This document shows, piece after piece, positions 1 through 8,078 of a stretch of DNA of 64,000 nt. Origin of the DNA: Streptomyces xanthophaeus (GTDB taxonomy: Bacteria > Actinomycetota > Actinomycetes > Streptomycetales > Streptomycetaceae); contig NZ_CP076543.1 in the NCBI RefSeq assembly GCF_030440515.1, positions 2,480,001-2,544,000 of the forward strand. Direction: 5' to 3'. Position numbers and translations under genes: made by a program. Every line of letters starts with the position of its first letter. Position 1 is the stretch's first letter. Below the pieces are notes generated by a model. That model searched no databases, was not told the DNA's origin, and worked only from the letters and a program-made list of their open reading frames with translations.

Positions 1-1123
1 AGGCGGAAAAGCGCGAGCAGGTGTCGATGGCTCCGCCCCAGGCGTGGCTGAACTTCAGCCCCTCCAGCTGCGGGAAGGCCGTGAAGAAGTGCTCCGCGAG
101 CTTGAGGTAGGTCTCGGGGCGGTGGTCGTACTCGGAGTCGAGCTTCCCGCGGTAGGGGTAGATCGCGTCGTAGCCGCCCCACAGGATCCGGTTGTCACGG
201 GTGATCCGGAAGTAGTGGAACTGGTTGGCGCTGTCGCCGAGTCCCTGCCGCCTCTTCCAGCCGATCGCGGCCAGCTGGGCCTCGTCGAGCGGCTCGCTCA
301 TCAGCGCGTAGTCGTAGACCGGGACGGTGAACGGGCGGACCCGGCGGACCAGCGAGGGGAAGATGTTGGTGCCGAGGGCGACCCGGCGCGCGAGGATCGT
401 GCCGTAGGGGGTCGTCACGGTCATCCCGGAGCCTGCCCCGGCCAGCTTGAGGCCGCGGGTGTTCTCGTAGATCCGCACCCCGAGCTCCAGGCAGGCCCGC
501 TTGAGGCCCCAGGCCAGCTTCGCCGGATTGAGCATGGCGACGCCGTCGCGGTCCCAGAGGCCCGCGAGGAAGGTCGGCGAGTCGACCTCGGCGCGCACGG
601 CCTCGCCGTCCAGCCATTCGGAGCCGTCGGCGAGGCCCAGGCGCAGCGCCTCCTCGTGCAGTTCGCGCAGCTCCTCGACCTGGTGCGGTTCGGTGGCGAC
701 GTCGATCTCGCCGGTCCGCTCGAAGTCGCAGTCGATGCCGTAGCGGGCGACGGCCTCCTCGATGGCGTCGAGGTTGCGGGCGCCCATCTCCTCCAGCTTG
801 GCCAGCTCGCCGGGCCAGCGGGCGATTCCGTTGCTGAGGCCGTGGGTGAGGGAGGCGGCGCAGAATCCGCCGTTGCGGCCGGAGGCGGCCCAGCCCGCCT
901 CCTTGCTCTCGATCAGTACGACGTCCCGCCCGGGGTCGCGCTCCTTGGCGATCAGGGCGGTCCACAGCCCGCTGTAGCCGCCGCCGACGACCAGCAGGTC
1001 GCAGCGCTCGTCGGAGGTCAGCGCCGGCTCGGGGGCCGGCTTACCGGGGTCGTCCAGCCAGTACGAGACCGGCTTCGCTTCGGAAAGGGATTTCGCAACA
1101 CTACGCATGGCGACTGGGGCCAT
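1..1123 (-). CDS. FAD-dependent amine/amino-acid oxidoreductase (gamma-glutamylputrescine oxidase-like), 3' end outside the window
   Basis: The reading frame runs unbroken from the ATG at 1123 off the left edge, so the C-terminus is missing. About 25 residues in there is a dinucleotide-binding motif LLVVGGGYSGLWTAL, followed by an ASGRNGGF segment typical of DAO-family oxidases (glycine/D-amino acid oxidase and PuuB types) that oxidise an amine or imino substrate with FAD. The start at 1123 has GGGAG 9 bases upstream; an ATG at 1108 is an alternative. It lies 42 bases after the permease gene as the last visible member of the polyamine operon, so oxidation of putrescine, a glutamylated polyamine or a related amine is the natural role; the exact substrate is inferred from context. 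Confidence 0.85.
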   Translation of the reverse strand, partial: MAPVAMRSVAKSLSEAKPVSYWLDDPGKPAPEPALTSDERCDLLVVGGGYSGLWTALIAKERDPGRDVVLIESKEAGWAASGRNGGFCAASLTHGLSNGIARWPGELAKLEEMGARNLDAIEEAVARYGIDCDFERTGEIDVATEPHQVEELRELHEEALRLGLADGSEWLDGEAVRAEVDSPTFLAGLWDRDGVAMLNPAKLAWGLKRACLELGVRIYENTRGLKLAGAGSGMTVTTPYGTILARRVALGTNIFPSLVRRVRPFTVPVYDYALMSEPLDEAQLAAIGWKRRQGLGDSANQFHYFRITRDNRILWGGYDAIYPYRGKLDSEYDHRPETYLKLAEHFFTAFPQLEGLKFSHAWGGAIDTCSRFSA

Positions 1124-1165
1124 GGCTTCCAACTCCCTACGGAACTGATGACGTGCTTTCCCGAA

Positions 1166-1972
1166 TTACTTCGGTTGTGCCTTCTTGCGGCGGTTGCCGA
1201 CCATCTGGCCGGCCAGGACCACCAGCACCGCGATGACGAACATCGCCGTACCGATGACGTTGATCTGCACGGGCGTACCGCGCTGGGCCGATCCCCACAC
1301 GAACATGGGGAAGGTGACGGTGTTGCCCGAGTTGAAGTTGGTGATGATGAAGTCGTCGAAGGAGAGCGCGAAGGAGAGCAGCGCGCCCGCCGCGATACCG
1401 GGTGCCGCGATCGGCAGGGTGACCCGTACGAAGGTCTGCACCGGGCCGGCGTAGAGGTCGCGGGCGGCCTCCTCCAGCCGCGGGTCCATGGACAGGACAC
1501 GCGCCTTGACGGCGGCGACGACGAAGCTGAGGCAGAACATGATGTGCGCTATCAGGATCGTCCAGAAGCCCAGCTGGATGCCCATGTTGAGGAAGAGTGC
1601 GAGCAGCGAGGCCGCCATCACGATCTCGGGCATGGCCATGGGCAGGAAGATCAGCGAGTTGACCGCCCCGCGCGCCCGGAAGCGGTAGCGCACGAGCGCG
1701 AAGGCGATCGCTGTGCCCAGCGCGGTCGCGACGAGGGTGGACCAGAGGGCGATCTGGAGCGAGAGGGACAGGGAGCCGCACATGTCGGCGACCCCGCAGG
1801 GGTCCTTCCACGCGTCGAGGGAGAACTCCTGCCAGGCGTAGTTGAACCGCCCGGTGGGGTTGTTGAAGGAGAACACGGTGACGACGACGTTCGGCAGGAT
1901 CATGTACGCGAGCGTGCCGAGGCCCGCGATGACGACCAGGTTGCGCCGGAGCCAGGTGAGGGGATTGCGCAT
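1166..1972 (-). CDS. potC: Polyamine ABC transporter permease, PotC-type
   Basis: A 268-residue inner-membrane permease of the MalF/G-PotC fold. It starts [13 protein letters not shown], has about six hydrophobic segments, and carries the EAA loop near residues 180-200 ([16 protein letters not shown]), which docks onto the ATPase. It pairs with the permease encoded just upstream to form the channel for spermidine/putrescine import. The ATG at 1972 overlaps the preceding stop as TGATG, indicating translational coupling. PotC is a family call supported by the neighbouring PotA-, PotB- and PotD-like genes; the substrate could be another polyamine-like cation. Confidence 0.88.
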   Translation of the reverse strand: MRNPLTWLRRNLVVIAGLGTLAYMILPNVVVTVFSFNNPTGRFNYAWQEFSLDAWKDPCGVADMCGSLSLSLQIALWSTLVATALGTAIAFALVRYRFRARGAVNSLIFLPMAMPEIVMAASLLALFLNMGIQLGFWTILIAHIMFCLSFVVAAVKARVLSMDPRLEEAARDLYAGPVQTFVRVTLPIAAPGIAAGALLSFALSFDDFIITNFNSGNTVTFPMFVWGSAQRGTPVQINVIGTAMFVIAVLVVLAGQMVGNRRKKAQPK

Positions 1973-2901
1973 CAGACCAGGTCCTCCGTCCCCGCTCGGC
2001 GGATGTAGATGGTGACCATGATCAGCACGATGGCCATGAGAATGAAGGACAGCGCGGCCGCCGTCGGGTAGTCGAGGATCCGCAGGTACTGCGACTGGAT
2101 GACGTTGCCGATCATCCGGGTGTCCGTGGAGCCGAGCAGTTCGGCGTTCACGTAGTCGCCGCTCGCCGGGATGAAGGTGAGCAGGGTCCCGGAGACCACG
2201 CCCGGCATCGAGAGCGGGAAGGTCACCTTCCGGAAGACCGTGGCGGGGCGTGCGTACAGGTCCCCGGCCGCCTCGTGGAGGCGGGTGTCGATGCGCTCCA
2301 GGGAGGAGTACAGCGGCAGGATCATGAAGGGGAGGAAGTTGTACGTGAGGCCGCAGACCACCGCGAGCGGCGTGGCCAGCACCCGGTTCCCCTCGGTCAT
2401 GCCGAGCCAGCTGGTGACGTCGAGGAAGCCGATGTTGTTGAGGACACCGACCACCGGGCCGCCGTCGGCCAGGATCGTCTTCCAGGCCAGCGTGCGGATC
2501 AGGAAGCTGGTGAAGAACGGGGCGATGACCAGGACGAGGAGCAGGTTGCGCCAGCGGCCGGCCTTGAAGGCGATCAGGTAGGCCAGCGGGTAGCCGAGCA
2601 GCAGGCACAGCGCGGTCGCGGTGCCCGCGTAGAGCAGCGAGCGCAGGAACTGCGGGTAGTACTCGGTGAAGGCGTCCCAGTAGGTCCCGAAGTGCCAGGT
2701 GACCTGGAAGCCCTCTTCGAGGGAGCCGGTCTGCACCGAGGTGGAGGCCTGGTAGACCATCGGCAGCACGAAGAACACCAGCAGCCACAGGATGCCGGGG
2801 AGCAGCAGCCAGTACGGGATCAGCCGCTTGCGCAGGGCCGCCTTGTGCACCGGGGGTTCGGTGGCGGCGGGCGCCTGGGGCGGCGCCGCGGTGGTCGTCA
2901 T
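1972..2901 (-). CDS. potB: Polyamine ABC transporter permease, PotB-type
   Basis: A 309-residue permease beginning [17 protein letters not shown], a short Pro/Ala-rich cytoplasmic tail, then six or so membrane spans. The EAA motif [16 protein letters not shown] is in the C-terminal half. It forms the heterodimeric pore with the PotC-type protein. The ATG at 2901 overlaps the stop of the ATPase gene by four bases (ATGA), and its own stop overlaps the next start. A longer frame runs upstream to 3237, but that part overlaps the ATPase gene in a shadow frame and lacks permease sequence, so 2901 is the start. Confidence 0.88.
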   Translation of the reverse strand: MTTTAAPPQAPAATEPPVHKAALRKRLIPYWLLLPGILWLLVFFVLPMVYQASTSVQTGSLEEGFQVTWHFGTYWDAFTEYYPQFLRSLLYAGTATALCLLLGYPLAYLIAFKAGRWRNLLLVLVIAPFFTSFLIRTLAWKTILADGGPVVGVLNNIGFLDVTSWLGMTEGNRVLATPLAVVCGLTYNFLPFMILPLYSSLERIDTRLHEAAGDLYARPATVFRKVTFPLSMPGVVSGTLLTFIPASGDYVNAELLGSTDTRMIGNVIQSQYLRILDYPTAAALSFILMAIVLIMVTIYIRRAGTEDLV

Positions 2902-4046
2902 GCGCTCTCCTCCACCGTCTCGATGCCCGCGTCGATGTCCTGGGCCGCGTCGAGGCCGAAGGTGTGCTCCGGGTTCCAGTGCAGGATCACCTCGGCGCCC
3001 GGCACCAGGCGGCCGTCGCGCTCGATGTTCTGGGCGTACACCTCCAGCTCCGGGCAGACCTGGCTGTCGATGACGTACTGGGTGGAGACGCCGATGAAGG
3101 AGGAGTCGGCTATCCGGCCGGCGACCTTGTTGCGGCCGGCCGCGATGGTGTGCTCCTCGTCGGCGTGGACCAGGGAGATCTTCTCGGGGCGCACCCCGAC
3201 CAGGAGCTTTCCGCCCGCGCGGGGGGTGGTCGAACATCGGGCGGCGGGCAGCCGCAGGGTGGTTCCGGAGGCGGAGACGACGACCTCGGAGCCGGCGGAG
3301 TCCACCGAGGCCTCGATGAGGTTCGAGGTGCCGAGGAAGTTGGCCACGAAGGTGGTGCCCGGGTTCTCGTACAGCTCGGCGGGGGCACCCAGCTGCTCGA
3401 CGCGCCCGCCGTTCATCACCGCGACGGTGTCGGCCATGGTCATGGCCTCCTCCTGGTCGTGCGTGACGTGCACGAAGGTGATGCCGACCTCGGTCTGGAT
3501 CCGCTTGAGCTCCAGCTGCATCTGGCGGCGCAGCTTGAGGTCGAGGGCGCCGAGCGGCTCGTCGAGGAGGAGGACCTGCGGGTGGTTGATCAGTGCGCGG
3601 GCGACGGCGACGCGCTGCTGCTGGCCGCCGGAGAGCTGGTGCGGCTTGCGCTGGGCGAACTGGCCGAGCTGGACCAGCTCCAGCATGTCGTCGACCTGCT
3701 TCTTGACCGACTTGATGCCCCGGCGGCGCAGCCCGAAGGCGACGTTCTCGAAGATGCTCAGGTGCGGGAAGAGCGCGTAGCTCTGGAAGACCGTGTTGAC
3801 CGGGCGCTTGTACGGCTGCAGGTCGGTGACCTCCCGGTCGCCGAGGTGGACCGTGCCGGTGGAGGGCTCCTCCAGGCCGGCGATCATGCGCAGGGTGGTG
3901 GTCTTCCCGCAGCCCGAGGCGCCGAGCAGGGCGAAGAAGGAGCCCTGGGGGATGGTGAGATCCAGCGGGTGCACGGCGGTGAAGGTGCCGTAGTGCTTGC
4001 TGATCCCGGAGAGGCGGACGTCGCCGCCCGCGGTCTTGTCAGTCAT
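2898..4046 (-). CDS. potA: Polyamine ABC transporter ATP-binding protein, PotA-type
   Basis: A 382-residue ATPase with Walker [10 protein letters not shown] (residues 42-50), Q-loop, signature LSGGQ (138-142), Walker B LLLDEP (about 159-164) and a switch His in VTHDQEEA, followed by a TOBE-like C-terminal domain as in PotA/MalK importers. It hydrolyses ATP to drive uptake through the two downstream permeases. The ATG at 4046 is chosen over an in-frame TTG at 4073; neither has a strong ribosome site (GGGAC lies just upstream of 4046). It is separated by 139 bases and a hairpin from the substrate-binding protein gene, but the operon order argues that they work together. Confidence 0.87.
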   Translation of the reverse strand: MTDKTAGGDVRLSGISKHYGTFTAVHPLDLTIPQGSFFALLGASGCGKTTTLRMIAGLEEPSTGTVHLGDREVTDLQPYKRPVNTVFQSYALFPHLSIFENVAFGLRRRGIKSVKKQVDDMLELVQLGQFAQRKPHQLSGGQQQRVAVARALINHPQVLLLDEPLGALDLKLRRQMQLELKRIQTEVGITFVHVTHDQEEAMTMADTVAVMNGGRVEQLGAPAELYENPGTTFVANFLGTSNLIEASVDSAGSEVVVSASGTTLRLPAARCSTTPRAGGKLLVGVRPEKISLVHADEEHTIAAGRNKVAGRIADSSFIGVSTQYVIDSQVCPELEVYAQNIERDGRLVPGAEVILHWNPEHTFGLDAAQDIDAGIETVEESA

Positions 4047-4120
4047 GGATGGTCCCGGGGTTGGGTGGGTCAAGGGGTCGAAGGCCCGGCGGAGCGGAGT
4101 CGACCGGGCCGGGCCGCGCC

Positions 4121-4142
4121 GCCGCCGGAAAGGTCCGGCGGC
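4121..4142 (-). terminator. Intercistronic GC hairpin between the binding-protein and ATPase genes
   Basis: GCCGCCGGA and TCCGGCGGC form a perfect 9-bp stem with an AAGG loop in a very GC-rich 139-base gap. There is no U tract, as is common in Streptomyces. Its place directly after the binding-protein gene suggests partial termination or 3'-end protection, which would let the binding protein be made in excess over the ATPase and permeases. Confidence 0.5.
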
Positions 4143-4185
4143 CGGCGCCGCGGTCCGGCGGGACCGGCCCGCCGCAAGGCGTGCG

Positions 4186-5436
4186 TCAGGCGCCGATGAG
4201 CTTGGCGAACTTCTCCTCGTACGCCGTCTCTTCCTCGCTGGTGAGGGAGCGGAAGGCGTGGGCCTTGGCGGCCATCGCCTTGTCCGGGACGATCAGGGGG
4301 TTGTCCGCGAGCGCGGGGTCGATCTTGGCCAGCTCGTCCTTGACGCCCTCGACCGGGCAGACGTAGCTGATGTACGCGGCCAGCTGGGCTGCGATCTCGG
4401 GCTCGTAGTAGAAGTCGATCAGCTTCTCCGCGTTGGCCTTGTGCCGGGCCTTGGCGGGAACCAGCAGGTTGTCGCTGGAGGTGATGTATCCGGGGGCGGG
4501 GATGGCGTACTTGATGTCCGGGTTGCCGGCCTGGAGCTGGATGATGTCCCCGGCCCAGGCGAGGCAGGCGGCGATGTCGCCCTTGTCGAGGTCGGAGGTG
4601 TAGTCGTTGCCGGTGAAGCGGCGGATCTGGTTCTTGTCCACGCCCTTCTGGAGCCGGCCGATGGCCTCGTCGAAGTCGGCGGTGGTGAACTTCGCCGGGT
4701 CCTTGCCCTGGTCGAGCAGGGTCATGCCGACGCTGTCGCGCATCTCGGTGAGGAAGCCGACGCGGCCCTTGAGGGAGGGGTCGTCGAGCAGCTGGGTGAC
4801 GGAGTCGACCTTCTTGCCGCCGGTCGCCTTCTCGTTGTAGGCGATGACGGTGTCGATGCCGGTCCAGGGGTAGCTGTAGGACCGTCCCGGGTCCCAGTCG
4901 GGGGTGCGGAACTGCGGGATCAGGTTGGCGTAGGCGTGCGGGAGGTTCGCGGGGTCCAGCTTCTGCGCCCAGCCGAGGCGGATGATGCGGGCGGCCAGCC
5001 AGTCGGTGACCACGATCAGGTCGCGGCCGGTGTCCTGGCCGGCCGCGAGCTGGGGGCGGATCTTGCCGAAGAACTCGACGTTGTCGTTGATGTCCTCGGT
5101 GTACTTGACGTCGATACCGGTCCGCTTGGTGAACTCCTCCAGCGTGGGACGGCTCTTCTCGTCCTCGCTGGTGTCCATGTACTCGGTCCAGTTGGAGAAG
5201 TTGATCTCCTTCTCCTGGGCCGAGTGGTCGTCGGAGGCCGCTGCCGCGTCGCCCTCACGTTTGGCGGGCGGGATCCCGCACCCGGTGAGGGCGGACAGCC
5301 CTCCGAGGGTGAGCGCTCCGACTCCGGAGGCGCGCAGCAGCGAGCGGCGGGTCAGGGCGCCGCGCCCGCTGGTGATGCTGCGCCGCATCGCGGCGAGTTG
5401 CGCCGCCGAGAGGCGGTCGGGCTCGAACTGCTCCAT
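4186..5436 (-). CDS. potD: Spermidine/putrescine-binding lipoprotein, PotD/PotF-type, Tat-exported
   Basis: 416 residues. The N-terminus has a twin-arginine signal (RR at 30-31 in LTRRSLLRASG), a hydrophobic stretch and a lipobox LTGC with the lipidated Cys at about residue 53, so the mature protein is anchored outside the membrane. The body begins INFSNWTEYMD, like PotD-class proteins (NWxxY), and carries RRFTGNDYTSDLDKGD and SYVCPVEGV blocks shared with the paralogue at 16176-17354. It should deliver polyamines to the PotABC-type proteins encoded next. The ATG at 5436 has GAAAGGG about 10 bases upstream. It follows the aldehyde dehydrogenase gene by 69 bases. Confidence 0.9.
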   Translation of the reverse strand: MEQFEPDRLSAAQLAAMRRSITSGRGALTRRSLLRASGVGALTLGGLSALTGCGIPPAKREGDAAAASDDHSAQEKEINFSNWTEYMDTSEDEKSRPTLEEFTKRTGIDVKYTEDINDNVEFFGKIRPQLAAGQDTGRDLIVVTDWLAARIIRLGWAQKLDPANLPHAYANLIPQFRTPDWDPGRSYSYPWTGIDTVIAYNEKATGGKKVDSVTQLLDDPSLKGRVGFLTEMRDSVGMTLLDQGKDPAKFTTADFDEAIGRLQKGVDKNQIRRFTGNDYTSDLDKGDIAACLAWAGDIIQLQAGNPDIKYAIPAPGYITSSDNLLVPAKARHKANAEKLIDFYYEPEIAAQLAAYISYVCPVEGVKDELAKIDPALADNPLIVPDKAMAAKAHAFRSLTSEEETAYEEKFAKLIGA

Positions 5437-5505
5437 GCGCTGTGCCCTTTCGGGAGGTGTACCGCTGGTCAGGCGGTGGGCCCACGCGGCGTCGGCCGCA
5501 GATGG

Positions 5506-7023
5506 TTACGGACGGTCCCCGAAGATCGTGCGGTGCCAGTCCTTCTCGGCTACCGCGGTGTTGTCGTACATCACGTGCTTGACCTGCGTGTACTCCTCGA
5601 AGGAGTAGGTCGACATGTCCTTTCCGAAGCCGCTGGCCTTGTAGCCTCCGTGGGGCATCTCGCTGATGATCGGAATGTGGTCGTTGACCCAGACGCAGCC
5701 CGCCTTGATCTCGCGGGTGGCCCGGTTCGCCCGGTAGAGGTCACGGCTCCAGGCGGAGGCCGCGAGTCCGTACGGGGTGTCGTTGGCCAGCGCGATGCCC
5801 TCGTCATCGGTGTCGAAGGGCAGGACGACGAGGACCGGGCCGAAGATCTCGGACTGGACCACCTCGCTGTCCTGGGCGGCGCCGGCGATGAGGGTGGGCC
5901 GGTAGTACGCGCCCTCGGCCAGGTCCCCGGCCGGGATCTCGCCGCCGGTGACGACGGTGGCGTAGGCGCGGGCACGCTCGACGAACCCGGCGACCCGGTC
6001 GCGCTGGGCGTGCGAGACCAGCGGGCCCAGATCGGTGGTGGGCGCGAAGGGGTCGCCGAGGCGGACGCTCTCCATCAGCTCGGCCACCCGGGAGACGAAG
6101 GCGTCGTGCAGGGGGCGCTGGACGTAGGCACGGGTGGCGGCCGTGCAGTCCTGGCCGGTGTTGATGAGGGAGGCGGCGACGGCGCCGTGCGCGGCGGCCT
6201 CCAGGTCGGCGTCGTCGAAGACGAGGAAGGGGGCCTTGCCGCCGAGCTCCAGGTGGAGCCGCTTGACGGTGGCGGTGGCGATCTCGGCGACCCGCTTGCC
6301 GACGGCGGTGGAGCCGGTGAAGGAGGTCATCACCACGTCGGGGTGGCCCACCAGGTGCTCTCCGGCTTCCCGGCCGGCGCCGGTGACGATGTTGATCACG
6401 CCGTCGGGCAGGCCCGCGTCCTTGGCCGCCTGCGCGAACATCAGGGAGGTCAGCGGGGTGAGCTCGGCGGGCTTGAGGACGATGGTGTTGCCCGCGGCGA
6501 TCGCCGGGAGGATCTTCCAGGCCGCCATCTGGAGCGGATAGTTCCAGGGCGCGATGGAGCCGACGACCCCGATGGCCTCACGGCGTACGTACGAGGTGTG
6601 GTCGCCCGAGTACTCGGCGGCCGCCTGCCCCTGGAGGTGCCGGGCGGCGCCCGCGAAGAAGGCGGCGTTGTCGATGGTCCCCGGGACGTCGAACTCCGTG
6701 GACAGCTTGATCGGCTTGCCGCACTGGAGGGACTCGGCGTACGCGAAGTCCTCCGCCTGCTCGGCCAGGACGGCCGCCAGCCGGTGCAGGGCGTCCGAGC
6801 GCTCGCCGGGGGTGGCGCCGGACCAGCCCGGGAAGGCCCTCCTGGCGGCGGCGACGGCCTCGTCGACGTCCGCGGTGCTCGCGAGCTCGTAGGTCAGGAC
6901 CTCGTCGCCGGTCGCCGGATCGACCACGGTGTGTGACTGTCCGGAGGTGCCGGACCTCAGTTGCCCGTCGATGTACTGCGCGCCGTCTGCGAAGCGGTCC
7001 TTGACCTGGAAGCGGTTGCCCAT
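5506..7023 (-). CDS. Gamma-aminobutyraldehyde dehydrogenase-like NAD(P)-dependent aldehyde dehydrogenase
   Basis: 505 residues of the aldehyde dehydrogenase superfamily. Catalytic positions are visible: oxyanion Asn in APWNYP (N161), general-base Glu in LELGGKAP (E259) and nucleophile Cys in GQDCTAATR (C293). The family oxidises aminoaldehydes such as 4-aminobutanal, made from putrescine, to the amino acid. It is the first gene of the polyamine operon (followed by binding protein, ATPase, two permeases and FAD oxidase), which supports a role in converting imported polyamine to GABA. A perfect palindrome lies about 30 bases upstream of its ATG. A paralogue is at 17447-18886. Confidence 0.9.
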   Translation of the reverse strand: MGNRFQVKDRFADGAQYIDGQLRSGTSGQSHTVVDPATGDEVLTYELASTADVDEAVAAARRAFPGWSGATPGERSDALHRLAAVLAEQAEDFAYAESLQCGKPIKLSTEFDVPGTIDNAAFFAGAARHLQGQAAAEYSGDHTSYVRREAIGVVGSIAPWNYPLQMAAWKILPAIAAGNTIVLKPAELTPLTSLMFAQAAKDAGLPDGVINIVTGAGREAGEHLVGHPDVVMTSFTGSTAVGKRVAEIATATVKRLHLELGGKAPFLVFDDADLEAAAHGAVAASLINTGQDCTAATRAYVQRPLHDAFVSRVAELMESVRLGDPFAPTTDLGPLVSHAQRDRVAGFVERARAYATVVTGGEIPAGDLAEGAYYRPTLIAGAAQDSEVVQSEIFGPVLVVLPFDTDDEGIALANDTPYGLAASAWSRDLYRANRATREIKAGCVWVNDHIPIISEMPHGGYKASGFGKDMSTYSFEEYTQVKHVMYDNTAVAEKDWHRTIFGDRP

Positions 7024-7051
7024 AACGCTCTCACGCTCTCCGTAGCTACAG

Positions 7052-7069
7052 TTCGAGCTACAGCTCGAA
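7052..7069. promoter_or_regulatory. Perfect palindrome upstream of the polyamine operon, likely operator
   Basis: TTCGAGCT and AGCTCGAA (8 bp each) flank a two-base spacer, centred about 38 bases upstream of the dehydrogenase ATG at 7023. It is embedded in a 12-base tandem repeat, AGCTACAGTTCG at 7044-7055 and AGCTACAGCTCG at 7056-7067. The position suits an operator overlapping the promoter or early leader. The regulator is not identifiable from sequence alone. Confidence 0.6.
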
Positions 7070-7217
7070 TTGAGTGCCGATCCTGGCAGAGGTGATGCCC
7101 TCGGCCAAGTGATTCCGTTGTTGCCTTTTGATTACGCGACGGAATCGGTCGACCATGTGTCGAGGCACACCGAAAAACCCGTACGAAGTGTCAGTGGCGA
7201 CTGCCAGACTCGCGTGC

Positions 7218-7772
7218 ATGGAGATGATGGACGAACTGATCAAGCAGGTCAGCCGTGGTGAGCGGGTGAAGTACCTGCCGTTCTGGGGGCACCGCCCGCA
7301 GCCGGACGGCAGGCTCGGTCCCAGCTGCCTGAGCCAGTGGTGGCCCGCTTCCTTCACTGTCGGTGACGTCCGTTATGCGACTGCGGAGCACTGGATGATG
7401 GCCGGCAAGGCCCGGCTCTTCGGCGATGCCGAGGCGGAGCGCGCCGCCGTGGGGGCCAAGAGCCCGGCGGAGGCGAAGAAGGTCGGGCGGCTCGTGCGCG
7501 GCTTCGACAACGCGATATGGGAGCGGGAGCGCTTCGCCCTGGTGGTGGAGGGCAGCGTGCACAAGTTCGACTCCGACCCGGCGCTGCGCGGCTACCTGCT
7601 GGGCACCGGGAACCGGGTGCTGGTGGAGGCGAGTCCGATGGACCGGATCTGGGGCATCGGGCTGGCGGCCGACGACGCGCGCGCCCTGGACCCGGCGCGC
7701 TGGCGCGGACTGAACCTGCTGGGCTTCGCCCTCATGGAGGCCCGCGAGCGGCTGCGCGGGACGAGCGGGTGA
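7218..7772 (+). CDS. NADAR (YbiA/DUF1768) family protein
   Basis: 184 residues from the ATG at 7218; the open frame extends to 7128 but conserved sequence starts near VKYLPFWG. Family landmarks in order: PFWGHRP, LSQWWPASF, YATAEHWMMAGKARLFG, SPAEAKKVGR, HKFDSD, LLGTGNRVLVEASPMDRIWGIG and GLNLLGFALM. NADAR proteins act on ADP-ribosyl or riboflavin-intermediate N-glycosides; some are reported to reverse guanine ADP-ribosylation. No obvious ribosome site precedes 7218, and ATGs at 7224 and 7227 are alternatives. The gene sits directly upstream of the structured-RNA/Ro60 locus in the same orientation, so a link to RNA metabolism is possible but unproven. Confidence 0.85.
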   Translation: MEMMDELIKQVSRGERVKYLPFWGHRPQPDGRLGPSCLSQWWPASFTVGDVRYATAEHWMMAGKARLFGDAEAERAAVGAKSPAEAKKVGRLVRGFDNAIWERERFALVVEGSVHKFDSDPALRGYLLGTGNRVLVEASPMDRIWGIGLAADDARALDPARWRGLNLLGFALMEARERLRGTSG

Positions 7773-7782
7773 CGCAGCGGCG

Positions 7783-7839
7783 CCGGGCCGCCGCCGTCCC
7801 GCTGACGTAAATGCGTGGCGGCGGCCCGGACGGGCCGCC
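7783..7839 (+). terminator. Competing GC hairpins after the NADAR gene
   Basis: Two mutually exclusive stems share the segment around 7820-7829. CCGGGCCGCCGCC (7783-7795) pairs perfectly with GGCGGCGGCCCGG (7817-7829); alternatively GGCGGCCCG (7820-7828) pairs with CGGGCCGCC (7831-7839). Either could terminate NADAR transcription without a U tract; switching between them could also let transcripts read into the RNA modules that begin at 7853. A weak -10-like TAACGT lies at 7840-7845, placed to start transcription near 7853. Confidence 0.55.
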
Positions 7840-7852
7840 TAACGTGATCAGC

Positions 7853-7986
7853 GTCCAGGTGCGAAGGCGAGACCTACTTCGACTCATAATCGGGCGGCCG
7901 CGGGTTCGAGTCCCGTCACCGGCTTCGGGCCGGTGTAGCTCAGCTGGCAGAGCACCTTGTGGTTTCGCCGGCTTCGATCTCTGGAC
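7853..7986 (+). ncRNA. Y-RNA-like module 1 with a circularly permuted tRNA-like domain (CAU anticodon arm)
   Basis: Terminal stem GTCCAG (7853-7858) with CTGGAC (7981-7986). Just inside are GTG opposite ATCT, then CGAA/TTCG, a three-base bulge, and GGCGAGACC (7866-7874) with GGTTTCGCC (7961-7969). The enclosed domain is a permuted tRNA: anticodon arm 7878-7894 with loop CTCATAA; 5-base variable loop; T arm 7900-7916 with loop TTCGAGT; acceptor strands CACCGGC (7917-7923) and GCCGGTG (7929-7935) joined by TTCGG; TA; D arm 7938-7953 (GCTC/GAGC). A further CGTGA/TCACG pair (7843-7847, 7994-7998) may extend the stem. The CGAAGG next to an internal loop recalls Ro60-binding helices of Y RNAs. It cannot be an ordinary tRNA because the halves are in reversed order. 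Confidence 0.78.
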
Positions 7987-8000
7987 ACCTACGTCACGCA

Positions 8001-8073
8001 CCTCCCGGTGCGCAGGCTGCGGCTCCTTCTTCTGCAAAGAAACCCAGGCCGCCGCCACCTTGATCTCGGGAGG
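8001..8073 (+). ncRNA. Y-RNA-like module 2, minimal stem-loop without a tRNA-like domain
   Basis: Terminal stem CCTCCCG (8001-8007) with CGGGAGG (8067-8073). The same inner boxes as the neighbours follow: GTGCGCAGGC at 8008-8017 and GATCT at 8062-8066. A second helix pairs GGCTGCGGC (8015-8023) with GCCGCCGCC (8048-8056), one mismatch, and a short hairpin TTCTT/AAGAA (8027-8041) closes the end. A competing hairpin CGCACC/GGTGCG (7997-8012) could form instead with the end of module 1. The shared boxes with a different stem sequence argue for a related RNA that kept the protein-binding end and lost or never had the tRNA mimic. Confidence 0.65.
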
Positions 8074-8078
8074 CCGGC

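Noticed and set aside
44..2008. Very long plus-strand open frame over the FAD oxidase and permease genes
   Set aside because: It is a mirror of GC-rich minus-strand codons. It has no recognisable domain and cuts across two good minus-strand genes with family motifs and ribosome sites.
3997..6936. 979-codon plus-strand open frame
   Set aside because: Its product is Gly/Val/Asp/Arg-rich without domains and lies opposite the potD-like and aldehyde dehydrogenase genes; a composition artefact.
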